Shown here: positions 31,861 through 43,460 of the stretch, in pieces
Position numbering within the stretch: the stretch's first letter is position 1
Layout of the letters: each line of letters starts with the position of its first letter
Made by a program: the position numbers and the translations under genes
Source: Palaemon carinicauda
Taxonomy: Eukaryota > Arthropoda > Malacostraca > Decapoda > Palaemonidae
Direction of reading: 5' to 3'
Length of the DNA stretch: 64,000 bases
Assembly (NCBI RefSeq): GCF_036898095.1
Contig: NC_090768.1
Span: forward strand, 42,224,478-42,288,477
Notes under the pieces: generated by a model
Told to the model about the DNA's origin: nothing
The model's input: only the letters and a program-made list of their open reading frames with translations
Database searches by the model: none

Positions 31861-33067
31861 GCTGAAGAAGGAACGCTGCTCAGTCAGGCTGTGGATGAGT
31901 CTGGTAGGGACGCTGTCATCCGTGGATCAATTTGTGTCACTAGGAAGACTACACCTCCGTCCTCTTCTATACCATCTAGCTTTTCACTGGAAAAAGGACA
32001 AGACGCTAGAAGCGGTCTCGATCCCGGTTTCCGAAAAGATAAAGTCTTGTCTGACTTGGTGAAAGGACAATATCAACCTAAGAGAGGGTCTTCCCCTGGC
32101 TGTTCAGACTCCCAACCACGTTCTCTTCTCGGACGCATCGGACGTAGGCTGGGGTGCGACATTAGACGGTCGGGAATGCTCGGGAATATGGAACTCGAGT
32201 CAAAGGACAATGCATTTCAACTGCAAGGAGCTACTGGCAGTACGTCTGGCCTGGAAAAGCTTCAGGTCTCTCCTTCAAGGCAAAGTGGTGGAGGTGAACT
32301 CGGACAACACCACGGCTTTGGCGTACATCTCCAAGCAAGGAGGGACCTACTCTCTGACGTTGTACGAGATCGCAAGGGACCTCCACACCTGGTCAAAAGG
32401 TCTAAACATATCACTAGTAACGAGGTTCATCCAAGGCAACTTGAATGTCATGGCAGATTGTCTCAGTCGGAAGGGACAAATAATTCCAACAGAATGGACC
32501 CTCCACAAGGATGTATGCAAGAGACTTTGGGCCACCTGGGGCCAGCCAACCATAGATATCTTCGCAACCTCGATGACCAAGAGGCTCCCAATATTTTGCT
32601 CACCAATCCCGGACCCAGCAGCAGTTCATATAGATGCCTTTCTCCTAGATTGGTCACATCTAGATCTATATGCATTCCCTCCGTTCAAGATTGTCAACAA
32701 GGTACTGCAGAAGTTCGTCTCTCACGAAGGGACAAGGTTGACGCTAGTTGCTTCCCTCTGGCCCGCGAGAGAATGGTTCACCAAGGTACTTCGATGGCTA
32801 GTAGACGTTCCCAGAACACTTCCCCTAAGGGTGGACCTTCTACGTCAGCCACACGTAAAGAAGGTACACCAAGGCCTCCACGCTCTTCGTCTGACTGCCT
32901 TCAGACTATCGAAAGACTCTCGAGAGCTAGAGGCTTTTCGAAGGAGGCAGCCAGAGCGATTGCTAGAGCAAGGAGAACATCCACCCTTAGAGTCTACCTA
33001 TCGAAGTGGGAAATCTTCCGAAACTGGTGCAAGTCAGTATCCATATCCTCGACCAGTACCTCTGTAA
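31859..33067 (+). pseudogene. D2 RNase H and methyltransferase-like remnant
   Basis: It begins abruptly within the RT connection region (MLKKERCSVR), directly after gag sequence, so about 1.85 kb (gag C-terminus, RT fingers and YLDD palm) is deleted relative to D3. A TGG-to-TGA nonsense change interrupts it at about 32060. From 32210 the frame is open with CKELLAVR, VNSDNTTALAY, ADCLSRK, IDIFAT, YAFPPF and LVASLWPAREWF. It cannot make an active RT. Confidence 0.8.
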
Positions 33068-33964
33068 CTCAAATAGCTGACTTCCTCTTATATCTGAGGA
33101 AAGAACGATCTCTTTCAGCTCCCACTATCAAGGGTTACAGAAGCATGTTGGCATCAGTCTTCCGTCACAGAGGCTTAGATCTTTCCAACAATAAAGATCT
33201 ACAGGACCTCCTTAAGTCTTTTGAGACCACGAAGGAGCGTCGTTTGGTTACACCTGGTTGGAATTTAGACGTGGTACTAAGATTCCTTATGTCAGACAGG
33301 TTCGAGCCGCTACAATCAGCCTCCCTGAAAGATCTCACCTTAAAGACTCTTTTCCTGGTATGCTTAGCCACAGCTAAAAGAGTCAGTGAGATTCATGCCT
33401 TCAGCAAGAACATCGGATTCTTATCTGAAACGGCTACATGTTCTCTACAACTTGGTTTTCTAGCCAAAAACGAGCTGCCTTCTCGACCTTGGCCAAAATC
33501 GTTCGATATTCCAAGCTTATCGTATGGTTGGAAATGAACTAGAAAGAGTCTTATGCCCTGTAAGAGCTCTTAAGTTCTATTTAAAACGAACTAAACCTTT
33601 ACGAGGCCCGTCTGAAGCTTTATGGTGTTCAGTTAAGAAACCATCTTTGCCTATGTCAAAGAATGCTTTATCCTATTTTATCAGACTGTTAATACGAGAA
33701 GCTCATTCCCATCTGAATGAGGAAGACCAAGCTTTGCTGAAGGTAAGGACACACGAAGTTAGAGCTGTCGCAACTTCCGTGGCCTTTAAACAAAATAGAT
33801 CTCTGCGAAGTATAATCGACGCAACCTATTGGAAAAGCAAGTCAGTGTTCGCGTCTTTTTATCTTAAGAATGCCCAGTCTCTTTACGAGAACTGCTACAC
33901 TCTGGGACCATTCGTAGCAACGAGTGCAGTAGTGGGTGAGGGCTCAACCACTACAATTCCCTAA
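31891..33964 (+). pseudogene. D2 tyrosine recombinase with one frameshift
   Basis: The overlapping frame is open from 31891 to 33537, then a 2-base deletion near 33522 (TCGTATGG where D4 has TCAAATATGG) shifts it. The rest continues at 33524-33964 to the stop. Box I ATAKRVSE, HEVRAVATS and SFYLKN with its Tyr are all still encoded, so only the frameshift disables it. Confidence 0.8.
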
Positions 33965-34380
33965 TTCCATAACCTTTTTAATCTTTCTCTTGAAATGTTT
34001 TATTGTTGTTTTTGGGTTGTCCGGAAGGCTAAGAAGCCTTTCGCATCCTACTTGATTTGGCGGGTGGTCAAAGTCATTTCTTGAGAAGCGCCTAGATTAG
34101 AGGTTTTGATGAGGTCCTGTTGTATGGGTTGCAACCCTTGATACTTCAGCTCCTAGGGGTCGCTCAGCATCCTAAGAGGATCGCGAGGCTCCGTAAGGAA
34201 GACGTACTTAAAAAGGCAGAGTAATTGTTCAAGTCGACTTCCTTACCAGGTACCTATTTATTTTGTTTAGTTATTTTGATAACTTCTAAAATGAAATAAA
34301 AATTCTTAGCTCATATGATGTAAACATATTTTGCTGGTCTCTACCCACCCCCCTGGGTGTGAATCAGCTATTATAATCAC
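33965..34380 (+). other. D2 3' noncoding region
   Basis: It holds the hairpin AAGGCTAAGAAGCCTT (34025-34040) and palindrome GGGTTGCAACCC (34126-34137), as in D1 and D3. Then come CTGGGTGTGAATCAGCTATT and the left-tip complement of the ICR. Confidence 0.65.
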
Positions 34381-35076
34381 CGGCTAAGTTAAATATTGAA
34401 AAATGTTATTTTGATAATAAAATAAATTTTTGAATATACTTACCCGGTGATTATAAATTAAAGGACCCTCCCTTCCTCCCCAATAGAGACACAGTGGACC
34501 GAGGAGAAAATTGAGTTCTTTGTTTACAATGAGTACTGGGTATCTGAACGACAGATGGCGCTGTTGAGTACACCCCCTACCTGTGTAGCGATCGCTGGCG
34601 AATTTTTCCGTAGAGTTTTTCTGTCGAGCAACAGAGTTGCAGCTATTATAATCACCGGGTAAGTATATTCAAAAATTTATTTTATTATCAAAATAATATT
34701 TTTCAATATTTAACTTAGCCGGTGATTATATAGCTGCAACTCTGTTGCTCGACAGACAACTCTACGGAAAAACTCGCCAGCGATCGCTACACAGGTTGCG
34801 GGTGTGCCCAACAGCGCCATCTGTCGACCAGATACCCAGCTCTCATGTAAACAAAGACTCAATTTTCTCTCTGTCGAGGTGTCGACAAGACGTACTTCTA
34901 CTCGCTGTTGCTAAACTGGAGTTTTTCACATCTAATTGGTGAAGTACTATATTCTAGTTTTGAGCTTTCGCTGTGCAGGGTTTTTCTTCACACAAATCCT
35001 TGAACTCTTTTTGATATCGGATTCTTTGTTGATGACTTTTTGATCGTTTTTTGGAATTTCCCTTGACCAATTCAAA

Positions 35077-37519
35077 ATGGCTGACCCTTCACAAGTCCCC
35101 AAATTTAGAAAATGCAATGCTAGGGACTGTTCTAGGCGTCTTCCGAAGGCTTCTATCGACCCTCACACTGTTTGTTCCAATTGTCGGGATAAAACCTGTC
35201 AATTGGAAGATCGGTGTGAGGAGTGCGTTGGCCTTTCGGAATTCGATTTTATCGAATTTCAAAAGTACACACGTAGGCTAGAGAGAGATAGAGTTAGGAG
35301 AAGTTCTTCTCGTTCTATTGATATATCCTCTCCTCATGCCCCACAACCTATTCCTTCCCCTGTAGTGGTTGCTCCTAATCCCCCTCCTGGCACTCAGGAA
35401 CCATCGATGGCTGATATGATGCGTGCCATCCAGGCTCTGGGTGAGAGAGTTGAGTCCCTTGCTAGTGACCGTAATCAGCTCATGGCAGATGTGAAGGAGC
35501 TTAAGTGCCAAAGTGCAGTGGGAAGTGCTAAAGTGCCAAGTGATAGTGTTGTGGACAGTGTTGCGCTTGAGAGTTCGTCTGTTCGTGCCTGTCGTCCTCC
35601 TAGTCCGGGACCTCTTGCAAGCTCCCAAGTCCAGGGGAGAAGCAATGTCATACGACGCATGGGTTCGAGAGGCTTTAATCAGCGAACAGACGTTCCCTCC
35701 GTGGTATCGGGCGTATCTACCCAAGATCGCTCCTACCTACCCAAGACGAGAGAGCCCATTTATACCTCGTCTTCTGAAGGTGTTTCTCGCAAGAAACTTT
35801 GGACCAAGGTCTCGCGACCGTTAAAACGTAAATCGGTCCCTTCAGCTCAAGTCCAACGGCCCGGTTGTAGCCACTGGGTCAGTTCGGACTCGTTGCCGTC
35901 ATCCGATGACTGCTCACCGCCTAAGAGAGGCAAAGCGGTACCGCTTCAGACAGTAACACCGTCTGTCGCCGCACCTGCTCCTGTAGACCCTAAGTGGTCT
36001 CTACTGCAAGACATGCAGTCTAAACTTACGTCTCTGATGCAGGACTTTCGTGCGGAGAAGGTTGCTGCCGTACCAGCTAGTGCAGTACCTAGCCTACAAC
36101 CCTCCACGCGATCGGTTGTGCGTCCTGTGGACGCTGAGGTAACCTTCTCACGCACACCAGTTGAGAGAGTTCCTCCACCCATGCGTTCCAGTGTGATCTG
36201 CCAGCCGCATGTTGACGTTAAGCGACGCACGGAGGTTGCCGTTGACATTCTGGATGTTCAACAACCGTCAGATTTGCCTTGTTTTGACGCGGTGCGTCAA
36301 CCTCCGCAACCCAGTGTGGTTTCCACTGCGCAACCCCATCAGTCTAGACAGTCTGGGGTAGACGCTGTGCCTCCCCGCGCTACCATGGTTGTTGCCAGCT
36401 CACAGACTGGGCAGCAGTTCCATGACGTTGCGTCCGGCTCAGTCACGCATGCACCAGTGCAACCGGACTCAGCGAACCAGCCGTTACCCACTCCGTTGCC
36501 GTTTCCTCATCAGTTGTCGGATGAGGAACTTTCTGATGATGATGTTGCTGCACATATAGATGAACCACAATCAGAATTGGACGAGCCTAAGTCTACTCAA
36601 CCCTCTTTGGACTTTAGAAAAGTTTTGGCCATTTTCAAAGAGCTGTTTCCTGACCAGTTTGTTTCTGTGGCTCCTCGTTCTCCGCCTTCAGAGTTTGTTT
36701 TAGGCATGCCGTCTACCACTCCTGCCTTTACTAGACTCGTCCTCGCACGCTCGTCCAAGAGAGCTTTGCGGGTGATAGGAGAATGGTTGCAGTCCAAGAA
36801 GAGCTTAGGGAAGACAGCCTTTGCTTTTCCCCCTGCTAGACTCTTCTAGATCGAGCGTCTGGTATGCCACGGGAGAAGTTCTCGGCTTGGGAGTTCCTGC
36901 CTCTGCCCAGGGCGACTTCTCAAGTCTTGTAGACTCTCCCCGCCGCCTTGCCATGAGACGCTCAAAGATATGTTGGTCATCATCGGACCTGGACCACCTT
37001 TTGAAAGGAATCTTTAGGGCCTTTGAAGTTTTTAACTTCTTAGACTGGTGTCTAGGAGCCCTAAGTAGGAAGATCTCTTCGACAGATAAAGAGACTTCCT
37101 TGCTCATTATGTCCTGCATGGACAAGGCCGTACGTGATGGGTCTAATGAGCTTGCTGCATCATTTGTGTCCGGAGTCCTAAAAAAGCGAGAAAATCTCTG
37201 CTCATTCCTTTCTGCTGGGGTTACACCGTGCCAGAGATCTGAGCTTCTCTTTGCTCCTCTTTCCAAGTGCCTTTTTCCAGAAGTCCTGATTAAGGAAATA
37301 GCCGCTTCGTTAGTGCAGAAGGACACTCACGATCTTGTTGCGTCCTCAGCTCGCAAAGCTCCCCCTTTGCCTACCTTGTCAGCTAGACCAAGGATGGACA
37401 CTCCAGCGTCTCGATTTATTCCGCCCTTTCGTGGCAGAGCCTCCAGCAGAGGAGGTGCTCGTGCCGAAGGGAAGCGAGGGAAGAAGAAAGGATCCAAGTC
37501 CTATAAGGGCAGAGTCTGA
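35077..37519 (+). pseudogene. gag: D3 gag with one frameshift
   Basis: It starts MADPSQVPKF with the same Cys cluster as D1 and runs to 36849. Relative to D4 it lacks two bases near 36840 (GACTCTTCTAG versus AACTCTCTTCTAA), so the conserved C-terminal block continues in another frame to the stop at 37517-37519. Without this lesion the protein would be about 813 residues. The stop is TGA followed by CTG, then open in the same frame. Confidence 0.8.
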
Positions 37520-39583
37520 CTGCCCGCATCTTCAGACAGCAGTGGGAGCCAGACTCAAGAACTTCTGGCAGACCTGGGAGAAGAGAGGCGCAGATGCACA
37601 ATCTGTGAAGTTGCTCAGAGAGGGGTACAAGATCCCTTTTGTACGGAAACCCCCTCTAGCAACGTCTCCCATCGATCTCTCTCCCAGGTACAGAGAGGAA
37701 GACAAGAGACGAGCCTTGAAACAGGAAGTGTCTCTTTTGCTAGAGAAGGGAGCGGTGGTCAAAGTCTCGGACCTTCAATCTCCGGGATTCTACAACCGCC
37801 TCTTCTTGGTTTCAAAGAAGACAGGAGGGTGGAGGCCGGTGCTAGACGTCAGTGCTCTGAATGTCTTTGTCACAAAGCAGACGTTCTCCATGGAGACCAC
37901 AAAGTCAGTCTTAGCAGCGGTCAGAAGGGAAGACTGGATGGTCTCGTTAGACCTAAGGGACGCCTACTTCCACGTCCCCATCCACCCGGACTCCCAACCT
38001 TTTCTGAGATTCGTTTTCGAAAAGGTGGTCTACCAGTTTCGGGCCCTGTGCTTTGGCCTAAGCACAGCTCCTCTTGTGTTTACGAGGCTGATGAGGAATG
38101 TAGCCAAATTCCTCCATTTATCGGACATACGAGCCTCCCTTTATTTGGACGACTGGCTTCTCAGAGCCTCTTCCAGTCGTCGCTGTCTGAAGGATCTAAA
38201 GTGGACTCTAGATCTGACCAAGGAATTGGGTCTCCTTGTCAATATGGAAAAGTCGCAACTGGTCCCATCCCAAACTATTGTGTATTTAGGGATGGAGATT
38301 CACAGTCTAGCTTTTCGGGCTTTTCCGTCGGCCCCCAGAATAAGCCAAGCCCAGTTATGCATCCAGAACATGCTGAAGAAGGAACACTGCTCAGTCAGGC
38401 AGTGGATGAGTCTGGTAGGGACGCTATCATCCCTGGAACAATTTGTGTCATTAGGAAGACTACACCTCCGTCCTCTTCAATACCATCTAGCTTTTCACTG
38501 GAAAAAGGACAAGACGCTAGAAGCGGTCTCGATCCCCATTTCCGAAAAGATGAAGTCTTGTCTGACTTGGTGGAAGGACAGTATCAACCTAAGAGAGGGT
38601 CTTCCCCTGGCTGTTCAGACTCCCAACCACGTTCTCTTCTCGGACGCATCGGACGTAGGCTGGGGTGCGACATTAGACGGTCGGGAATGTTCAGGACTGT
38701 GGAACTCGAGTCAAAGGATCATGCATATCAACTGCAAGGAGCTTTTGGCAGTACATCTGGCCTTGAAAAGCTTCAGGTCTCTCCTTCGAGGCAAAGTGGT
38801 GGAAGTGAACTCGGACAACACCACTGCCTTGGCGTACATCTCCAAGCAAGGAGGGACCCACTCACTGACGTTGTACGAGATCGCAAGGGACCTGCTCATC
38901 TGGTCAAAAGGTCAAGACATAACACTAGTACTGTATCGAGGTTCATCCAAGGCAACTTGAATGTCATGGCAGATTGTCTCAGTCGGAAAGGGCAAGTAAT
39001 TCCAACAGAATGGACCCTCCACAAGGATGTATGCAAGAGACTTTGGGCCACTTGGGGCCAACCAACCATAGATCTCTTTGCAACCTCGCTGACCAAGAGG
39101 CTCCCAATATATTGCTCACCAGTCCCAGACCCAGCAGCAATACATATAGATGCCTTTCTCCTAGATTGGTCACATCTAGATCTATACGCATTCCCACCGT
39201 TCAAGATTGTCAACAAGGTACTGCAGAAGTTCGCCTCTCACGAAGGGACAAGGTTGACGCTAGTTGCTCCCCTCTGGCCCGCGAGAGAATGGTTCACCGA
39301 GGTACTTCGATGGCTAGTAGACGTTCCCAGAAGTCTTCCTCTAAGGGTGGACCTTCTACGTCAGCCACACGTAAAGAAGGTACACCAAAGCCTCCACGCT
39401 CTTCGTCTGACTGCCTTCAGACTATCGAAAGACTCTCGAGAGCTAGAGGCTTTTCGAAGGAGGCAGCCAGTGCGATTGCTAGAGCAAGGAGAGCATCCAC
39501 CCTTAGAGTCTACCAATCGAAGTGGGAAGTCTTCCGAGACTGGTGCAAGTCAGTCTCTGTATCCTCGACCAGTACCTCTGTAG
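37335..39583 (+). pseudogene. D3 RT-RNase H-methyltransferase-like frame, broken by a 5-base insertion
   Basis: Open from 37335 to 38960 with SLDLRDAYF, FGLSTAP, YLDD, LFSDAS, CKELLAVH and VNSDNTTALAY. At about 38930 D3 has CTAGTACTGTATCGAGG where D4 has CTAGTAACGAGG, five extra bases. Reading continues in another frame to 39583 with ADCLSRK, IDLFAT, YAFPPF and LVAPLWPAREWF. The last RNase H Asp therefore falls outside the open frame. Confidence 0.85.
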
Positions 39584-40482
39584 CTCGAATAGCTGACTTT
39601 CTCTTATACCTGAGAAAAGGACGATCCCTTTCAGCTCCCACTATCAAGGGCTACAGAAGCATGTTGGCATCGGTCTTCCGGCATAGAGGCTTAGATCTTT
39701 CCAACAATAAAGATCTTCAGGACCTCCTTAAGTCTTTTGAGACCACGAAGGAGCGTCGTTTGGTTACACCTGGTTGGAATTTAGACGTGGTACTAAGATT
39801 CCTCATGTCAGACAGGTTTGAGCCGCTACAATCAGCCTCCCTGAAAGATCTCACTTTAAAGACACTTTTCCTGGTATGCTTAGCCACAGCTAAAAGAGTC
39901 AGTGAGATTCATGCCTTCAGCAAGAACATCGGATTTTCGTCAGAAAAAGCTACATGTTCGCTACAACTTGGTTTTCTAGCCAAAAATGAGCTGCCTTCTC
40001 GACCTTGGCCGAAATCGTTCGATATTCCCAGCTTATCGAATATTGTAGGCAATGAACTAGAAAGAGTCTTATGCCCTGTGAGAGCTCTTAAGTTCTATTT
40101 AAAGCGAACTAAACCTTTACGAGGCCCGTCTGAAGCTTTATGGTGTTCAGTTAAGAAACCATCTTTGCCTATGTCAAAGAATGCTTTATCCTACTTTATC
40201 AGACTGTTAATACGAGAAGCTCATTCACATCTGAGTGAGGAAGACCAAGCATTGCTTAAGGTGAGGACACACAAAGTTAGAGCTGTCGCAACTTCCGTGG
40301 CCTTTAAGCAAAATAGATCTCTGCGAAGTATAATGGACGCAACCTATTGGAGAAGCAAGTCAGTGTTTGCGTCTTTTTATCTAAAGGATGTCCAGTCTCT
40401 TTACGAGGACTGCTACACACTGGGACCATTCGTAGCAGCGAGTGCAGTAGTGGGTGAGGGCTCAACCACTACAATTCCCTAA
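38974..40482 (+). CDS. D3 tyrosine recombinase, open
   Basis: About 500 codons, of which the last 360 or so are the recombinase. Box I ATAKRVSEIH, HKVRAVATS (His and Arg kept) and SFYLKD with the nucleophilic Tyr are present. The upstream overlapping frame is shifted by the 5-base insertion near 38930, but the domain itself is intact and could act in trans if expressed. It is the best-preserved YR among D2-D4. Its start codon is uncertain. Confidence 0.8.
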   Translation: MSQSERASNSNRMDPPQGCMQETLGHLGPTNHRSLCNLADQEAPNILLTSPRPSSNTYRCLSPRLVTSRSIRIPTVQDCQQGTAEVRLSRRDKVDASCSPLARERMVHRGTSMASRRSQKSSSKGGPSTSATRKEGTPKPPRSSSDCLQTIERLSRARGFSKEAASAIARARRASTLRVYQSKWEVFRDWCKSVSVSSTSTSVARIADFLLYLRKGRSLSAPTIKGYRSMLASVFRHRGLDLSNNKDLQDLLKSFETTKERRLVTPGWNLDVVLRFLMSDRFEPLQSASLKDLTLKTLFLVCLATAKRVSEIHAFSKNIGFSSEKATCSLQLGFLAKNELPSRPWPKSFDIPSLSNIVGNELERVLCPVRALKFYLKRTKPLRGPSEALWCSVKKPSLPMSKNALSYFIRLLIREAHSHLSEEDQALLKVRTHKVRAVATSVAFKQNRSLRSIMDATYWRSKSVFASFYLKDVQSLYEDCYTLGPFVAASAVVGEGSTTTIP

Positions 40483-40889
40483 TTCCATACCCTTTTAATC
40501 TTTCTCTTGAAATGTTTTTATTGTTGTTTTTTGGGTTGTCCGGAAGGCTAAGAAGCCTTTCGCATCCTGGTTGATTTGGCGGGTGGTCAAAGTCATTTCT
40601 TGAGAGCGCCTAGATTAGGGGTTTGATGAGGTCCTGTTGTATGGGTTGCAACCCTTGATACTTCAGATCCTAGGGGTCGATCAGCATCCTAAGAGGATCG
40701 CGAGGCTCCGTAAGGAAGACGTACTTAAAAGGCAGAGTAATTGTTCAAGTCGACTTCCTTACCAGGTACCTATTTATTTTGTTTTTGTTATTTTGATAAC
40801 TTCTAAAATGAAATAAAAAACTTAGTTCATAAAAGTGTAAACATATATTACTGGTCTCTACCCACCATCCTGGGTGTGAATCAGCTATA
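40483..40889 (+). other. D3 3' noncoding region
   Basis: Hairpin AAGGCTAAGAAGCCTT (40544-40559) and palindrome GGGTTGCAACCC (40643-40654), at the same spacing as in D2. Confidence 0.65.
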
Positions 40890-41213
40890 TAATCACCGGC
40901 TAAGTTAAATATTGAAAAATGTTATTTTGATTATAAAATAAATTTTTGAATATACTTACCCGGTGATTATAAATTAAATGACCCTCCCTTCCTCCCCAAT
41001 AGAGACGCAGTGGGACGAGGAGAAAATTGAGTCTTTGTTTACATGAGAGCTGGGTATCTGGTCGACAGATGGCGCTGTTGGGCACACCCGCAACCTGTGT
41101 AGCGATCGCTGGCGAGTTTTTCCGTAGAGTTGTCTGTCGAGCAACAGAGTTGCAGCTATATAATCACCGGGTAAGTATATTCAAAAATTTATTTTATAAT
41201 CAAAATAACATTT
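40890..41213 (+). repeat. D3 internal complementary region and right inverted terminal repeat
   Basis: ATAATCACCGGCTAAGTTAA ATATTGAAAAAT (40890-40920) complements the left tip; the rest complements the right tip and then the left repeat. It ends near CAAAATAACA at 41211. Confidence 0.8.
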
Positions 41214-42774
41214 TTCCATTGTATTTTTATAAAGACCACTGATTTCTTAGCTCCTAAGTTGTCTTGTTACTTTCTACAAGTTAGCAAGAAGAGGTTCTTT
41301 TTGTACTTGTTGAAGAATTGGTAATGTTACTCCATTAGGTAATTGTGTTTGTAGTAAATCTAGCACTGTTGATTACTGCTCAATTTCCATAACTGACATA
41401 TCTAAAGTTTAAAACATCTAAATAGGTTTGCTGAAGGTAATAATCTGTTTCCTAGTTTGTGATTTGGCTTTCACAAAGGTCTTGGAGCATGTGATGCCCT
41501 TCTTACAATCTTCAATGCTGTATGAAAATCCCTTGATTGTGGTCAGGAAGTTCGTATGGTTGGCCATGATGTGATACCTGCTTTTGACCGTGTTAATCAT
41601 GAAGCCCTTGTTTTCAAACTCAAACAGATGAGAGGTGGATCTTTCTTAGCATCATTAGTGAATTTTTAAGTAATAGATTGCAATGAGTTGTTGATGGGCA
41701 CCATAGTGAGTATAGGAATGCAATATCTGACATCAGGTGTTCATAAGGGTACTGTAATGTTTTTGGCCCATTATCTTTCATACTGTAATACAGTATATAT
41801 ATATGTGACATGTTGTTTGGCCTAGAAAACAAACTCTTTGCATATTCAGTTCCATCTCATGAGTGTAGATAAAGGGTTGCTGAGTCCCATGATAGAAATC
41901 TAGCTAGAATTAGTGCCTGGTGCAAATTATGGGACATAAAGTTGAACCCTAACAAAACTCAAAGTATGATTATAAGTAGGCCCAGGACCATTGTTCTTAA
42001 AGATTCAGATCTCTGCATTGATAATGTTTCTTCAAGTCTATACATGTACAACTTTTAAAATTTTAGGTGCTTCTTGATTGCAAATTGGTTTTAGAGAACA
42101 CACATTACTGTATGTATTTCTTTTTCATTTGCAGAAAAAAAATTGTTTATTGAGAAATTCTTTTGAGAAATTCGGTGATTAATGTATTCTGAAGAAATGT
42201 TTTAACTCTTTAGTTCTGCCTTGTTTCGAATATTTTTCTCCTGCCTGATCTTCAGCTGCTGAATCTCTTCTTAATTTGTTGGATGAAAACTTGCTGTCTG
42301 TTAAATTTCTTTTTCCTGCTCTAGATATTAAAATCTGGCACCATCGTTCAATTAGTTCTTTATGCATGTTGCACAAGATTTTTCGTAATTGTGACCATCC
42401 TTAGCATTCAGATCTTCTCAGGCTGTACCATCCAGTACATAGTACTGTACTAGGTATGTAGTTAATTCCAACAGTCATGCCTTCTCTCATCTTGAGGCTC
42501 GATACTAAACGGTGTTCTACATGCCTTCTCCATCTTAAGGCTCAATTCTACACAGTATTCTAGAAGTTTTATTCTTGCTGTCACCAGATTGTGGAATGAT
42601 CTTCCTAATCAGGCAGTTGAATCACTGGAACTTCAGAAGTTCAAACTTGGAGCAAATGTATGTATGTTGAATAGGCTGACTGAAGTCTCTCTTCATAGTT
42701 TATAATTATGACAGATCTATTTTAACGTTACCGATCTTAAGATATTTTATCTTGTTTTCATTATTATATTCATG
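41214..42774 (+). pseudogene. Decayed LINE reverse transcriptase (Jockey/CR1-like)
   Basis: With breaks read through, the plus strand shows PAFDRVNHEALVFKL (RT motif A region, about 41583-41627) and SGVHKGT (about 41735). Further on come ISAWCKLWDIKLNPNKTQ-like sequence (about 41910-41960) and LWNDLPNQAVESLE (about 42590-42630), in LINE order. The YADD-like box is lost among stops. A roughly 50-base segment containing CATGCCTTCTC is duplicated near 42476 and 42520. The element continues into the LINE 3' end at 42775. Confidence 0.65.
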
Positions 42775-42885
42775 TTCATTTATTTATTTTCCTCACTGGG
42801 CTATTTTTCTGTTGGAGCCCTTGGGGGGTTATAGCATCCTGCTTTTCTAACTATGGTGCAGCTTAACTAGTAATAATAAGGGAGG
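42775..42885 (+). repeat. LINE 3' end, copy 5, attached to its RT remnant
   Basis: TTCCTCACTGGGCTATTTTT, TTATAGCATCCTGCTTTTC and TAGTAATAATAAG match the blocks at 452, 4880, 13137 and 17750. Here the block follows a recognisable LINE coding remnant in the same orientation, which identifies the family and its (TAA)n tail. Confidence 0.7.
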
Positions 42886-42889
42886 AGAG

Positions 42890-43460
42890 TCATGCAAAAA
42901 TACTAGTATAGATATAGTTAAATTTATTACTTATTTTTGATTGGTGAATATCTGAGAGGATGAGGAGGTCCTGTTGCAAAATGCCTGTCTGGATATTGTT
43001 AAATTTTTTCTTATTTTTGGTTGGTGCAGATTTTCAGGAAATGTTATCTAAAAAACGACCAGTTTGTATTATTGTTAAATTTGTTACTTTTTCTTCATTG
43101 GCAAATATGTAGGGAGAGGCGAGGTCCTGTTAAAAAAGGCCATTCTGGGTATTGTTGAATTTTTGTTGCTCATTTCTTATTGGTGCAGATGTGGGGGAAA
43201 GGGGTTCATGTAAAAAAAAAATAATCTGTTTTATATTGTTAAATTTCTGATATTTGATTGATGAATATGTGAGAGGAGTTCTTGTTAAAGATATCAAGTT
43301 TGGATATTGTTAAATTTCTGTTTATTTTTTATTAGTGCTATATGGGGGAGGGGGTTCATGTAAAAATAAGACCAATTTGTATATTGTTAAATTGTAAAAA
43401 AGGACCTGTTGGTATACTGTTGAATTTCTGTTGTCTTTGATTTATGCAGATATGAGGGGT
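42890..43460. repeat. Degenerate minisatellite of about 75 bp, seven to eight copies
   Basis: The anchor ATTGTTAAATT (or variant) recurs near 42920, 42997, 43070, 43148, 43225, 43300, 43377 and 43415. Each is followed by T-rich sequence, a TTGGTGCAGAT-like motif and GGGGTTCATGTAAAAA. Divergence is high, so the array is old. N1 starts about 20 bases after it. Confidence 0.75.

Larger units (their letters stand above)
28289..34697 (+). mobile_element. DIRS-like retrotransposon D2 (defective, rearranged)
   Basis: The left end ATTTTTCAATATTTAACTTA lies at 28289. The right end module (about 34420-34697) matches the left repeat of D2 itself, including the AGGTAGGGGGTGTACTCAAC variant, better than that of its neighbour D3. 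So this is one element with its own pair of ends. The gag N-terminus is unrecognisable, a gag segment is present twice, and the gag C-terminus plus RT palm are deleted. RNase H, methyltransferase-like and YR regions remain with mutations. Confidence 0.85.
34698..41213 (+). mobile_element. DIRS-like retrotransposon D3 (full length, gag and RT frameshifted)
   Basis: The left end is at 34698, directly joined to the right end of D2. The right ICR and repeat (about 40890-41213) are the reverse complement of the D3 left repeat, including the private variant TTGCGGGTGTGCCCAACAGC. One 2-base deletion in gag and one 5-base insertion in RNase H are the only clear lesions; the YR is open. The close match of its two ends suggests a young insertion. 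Confidence 0.9.
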
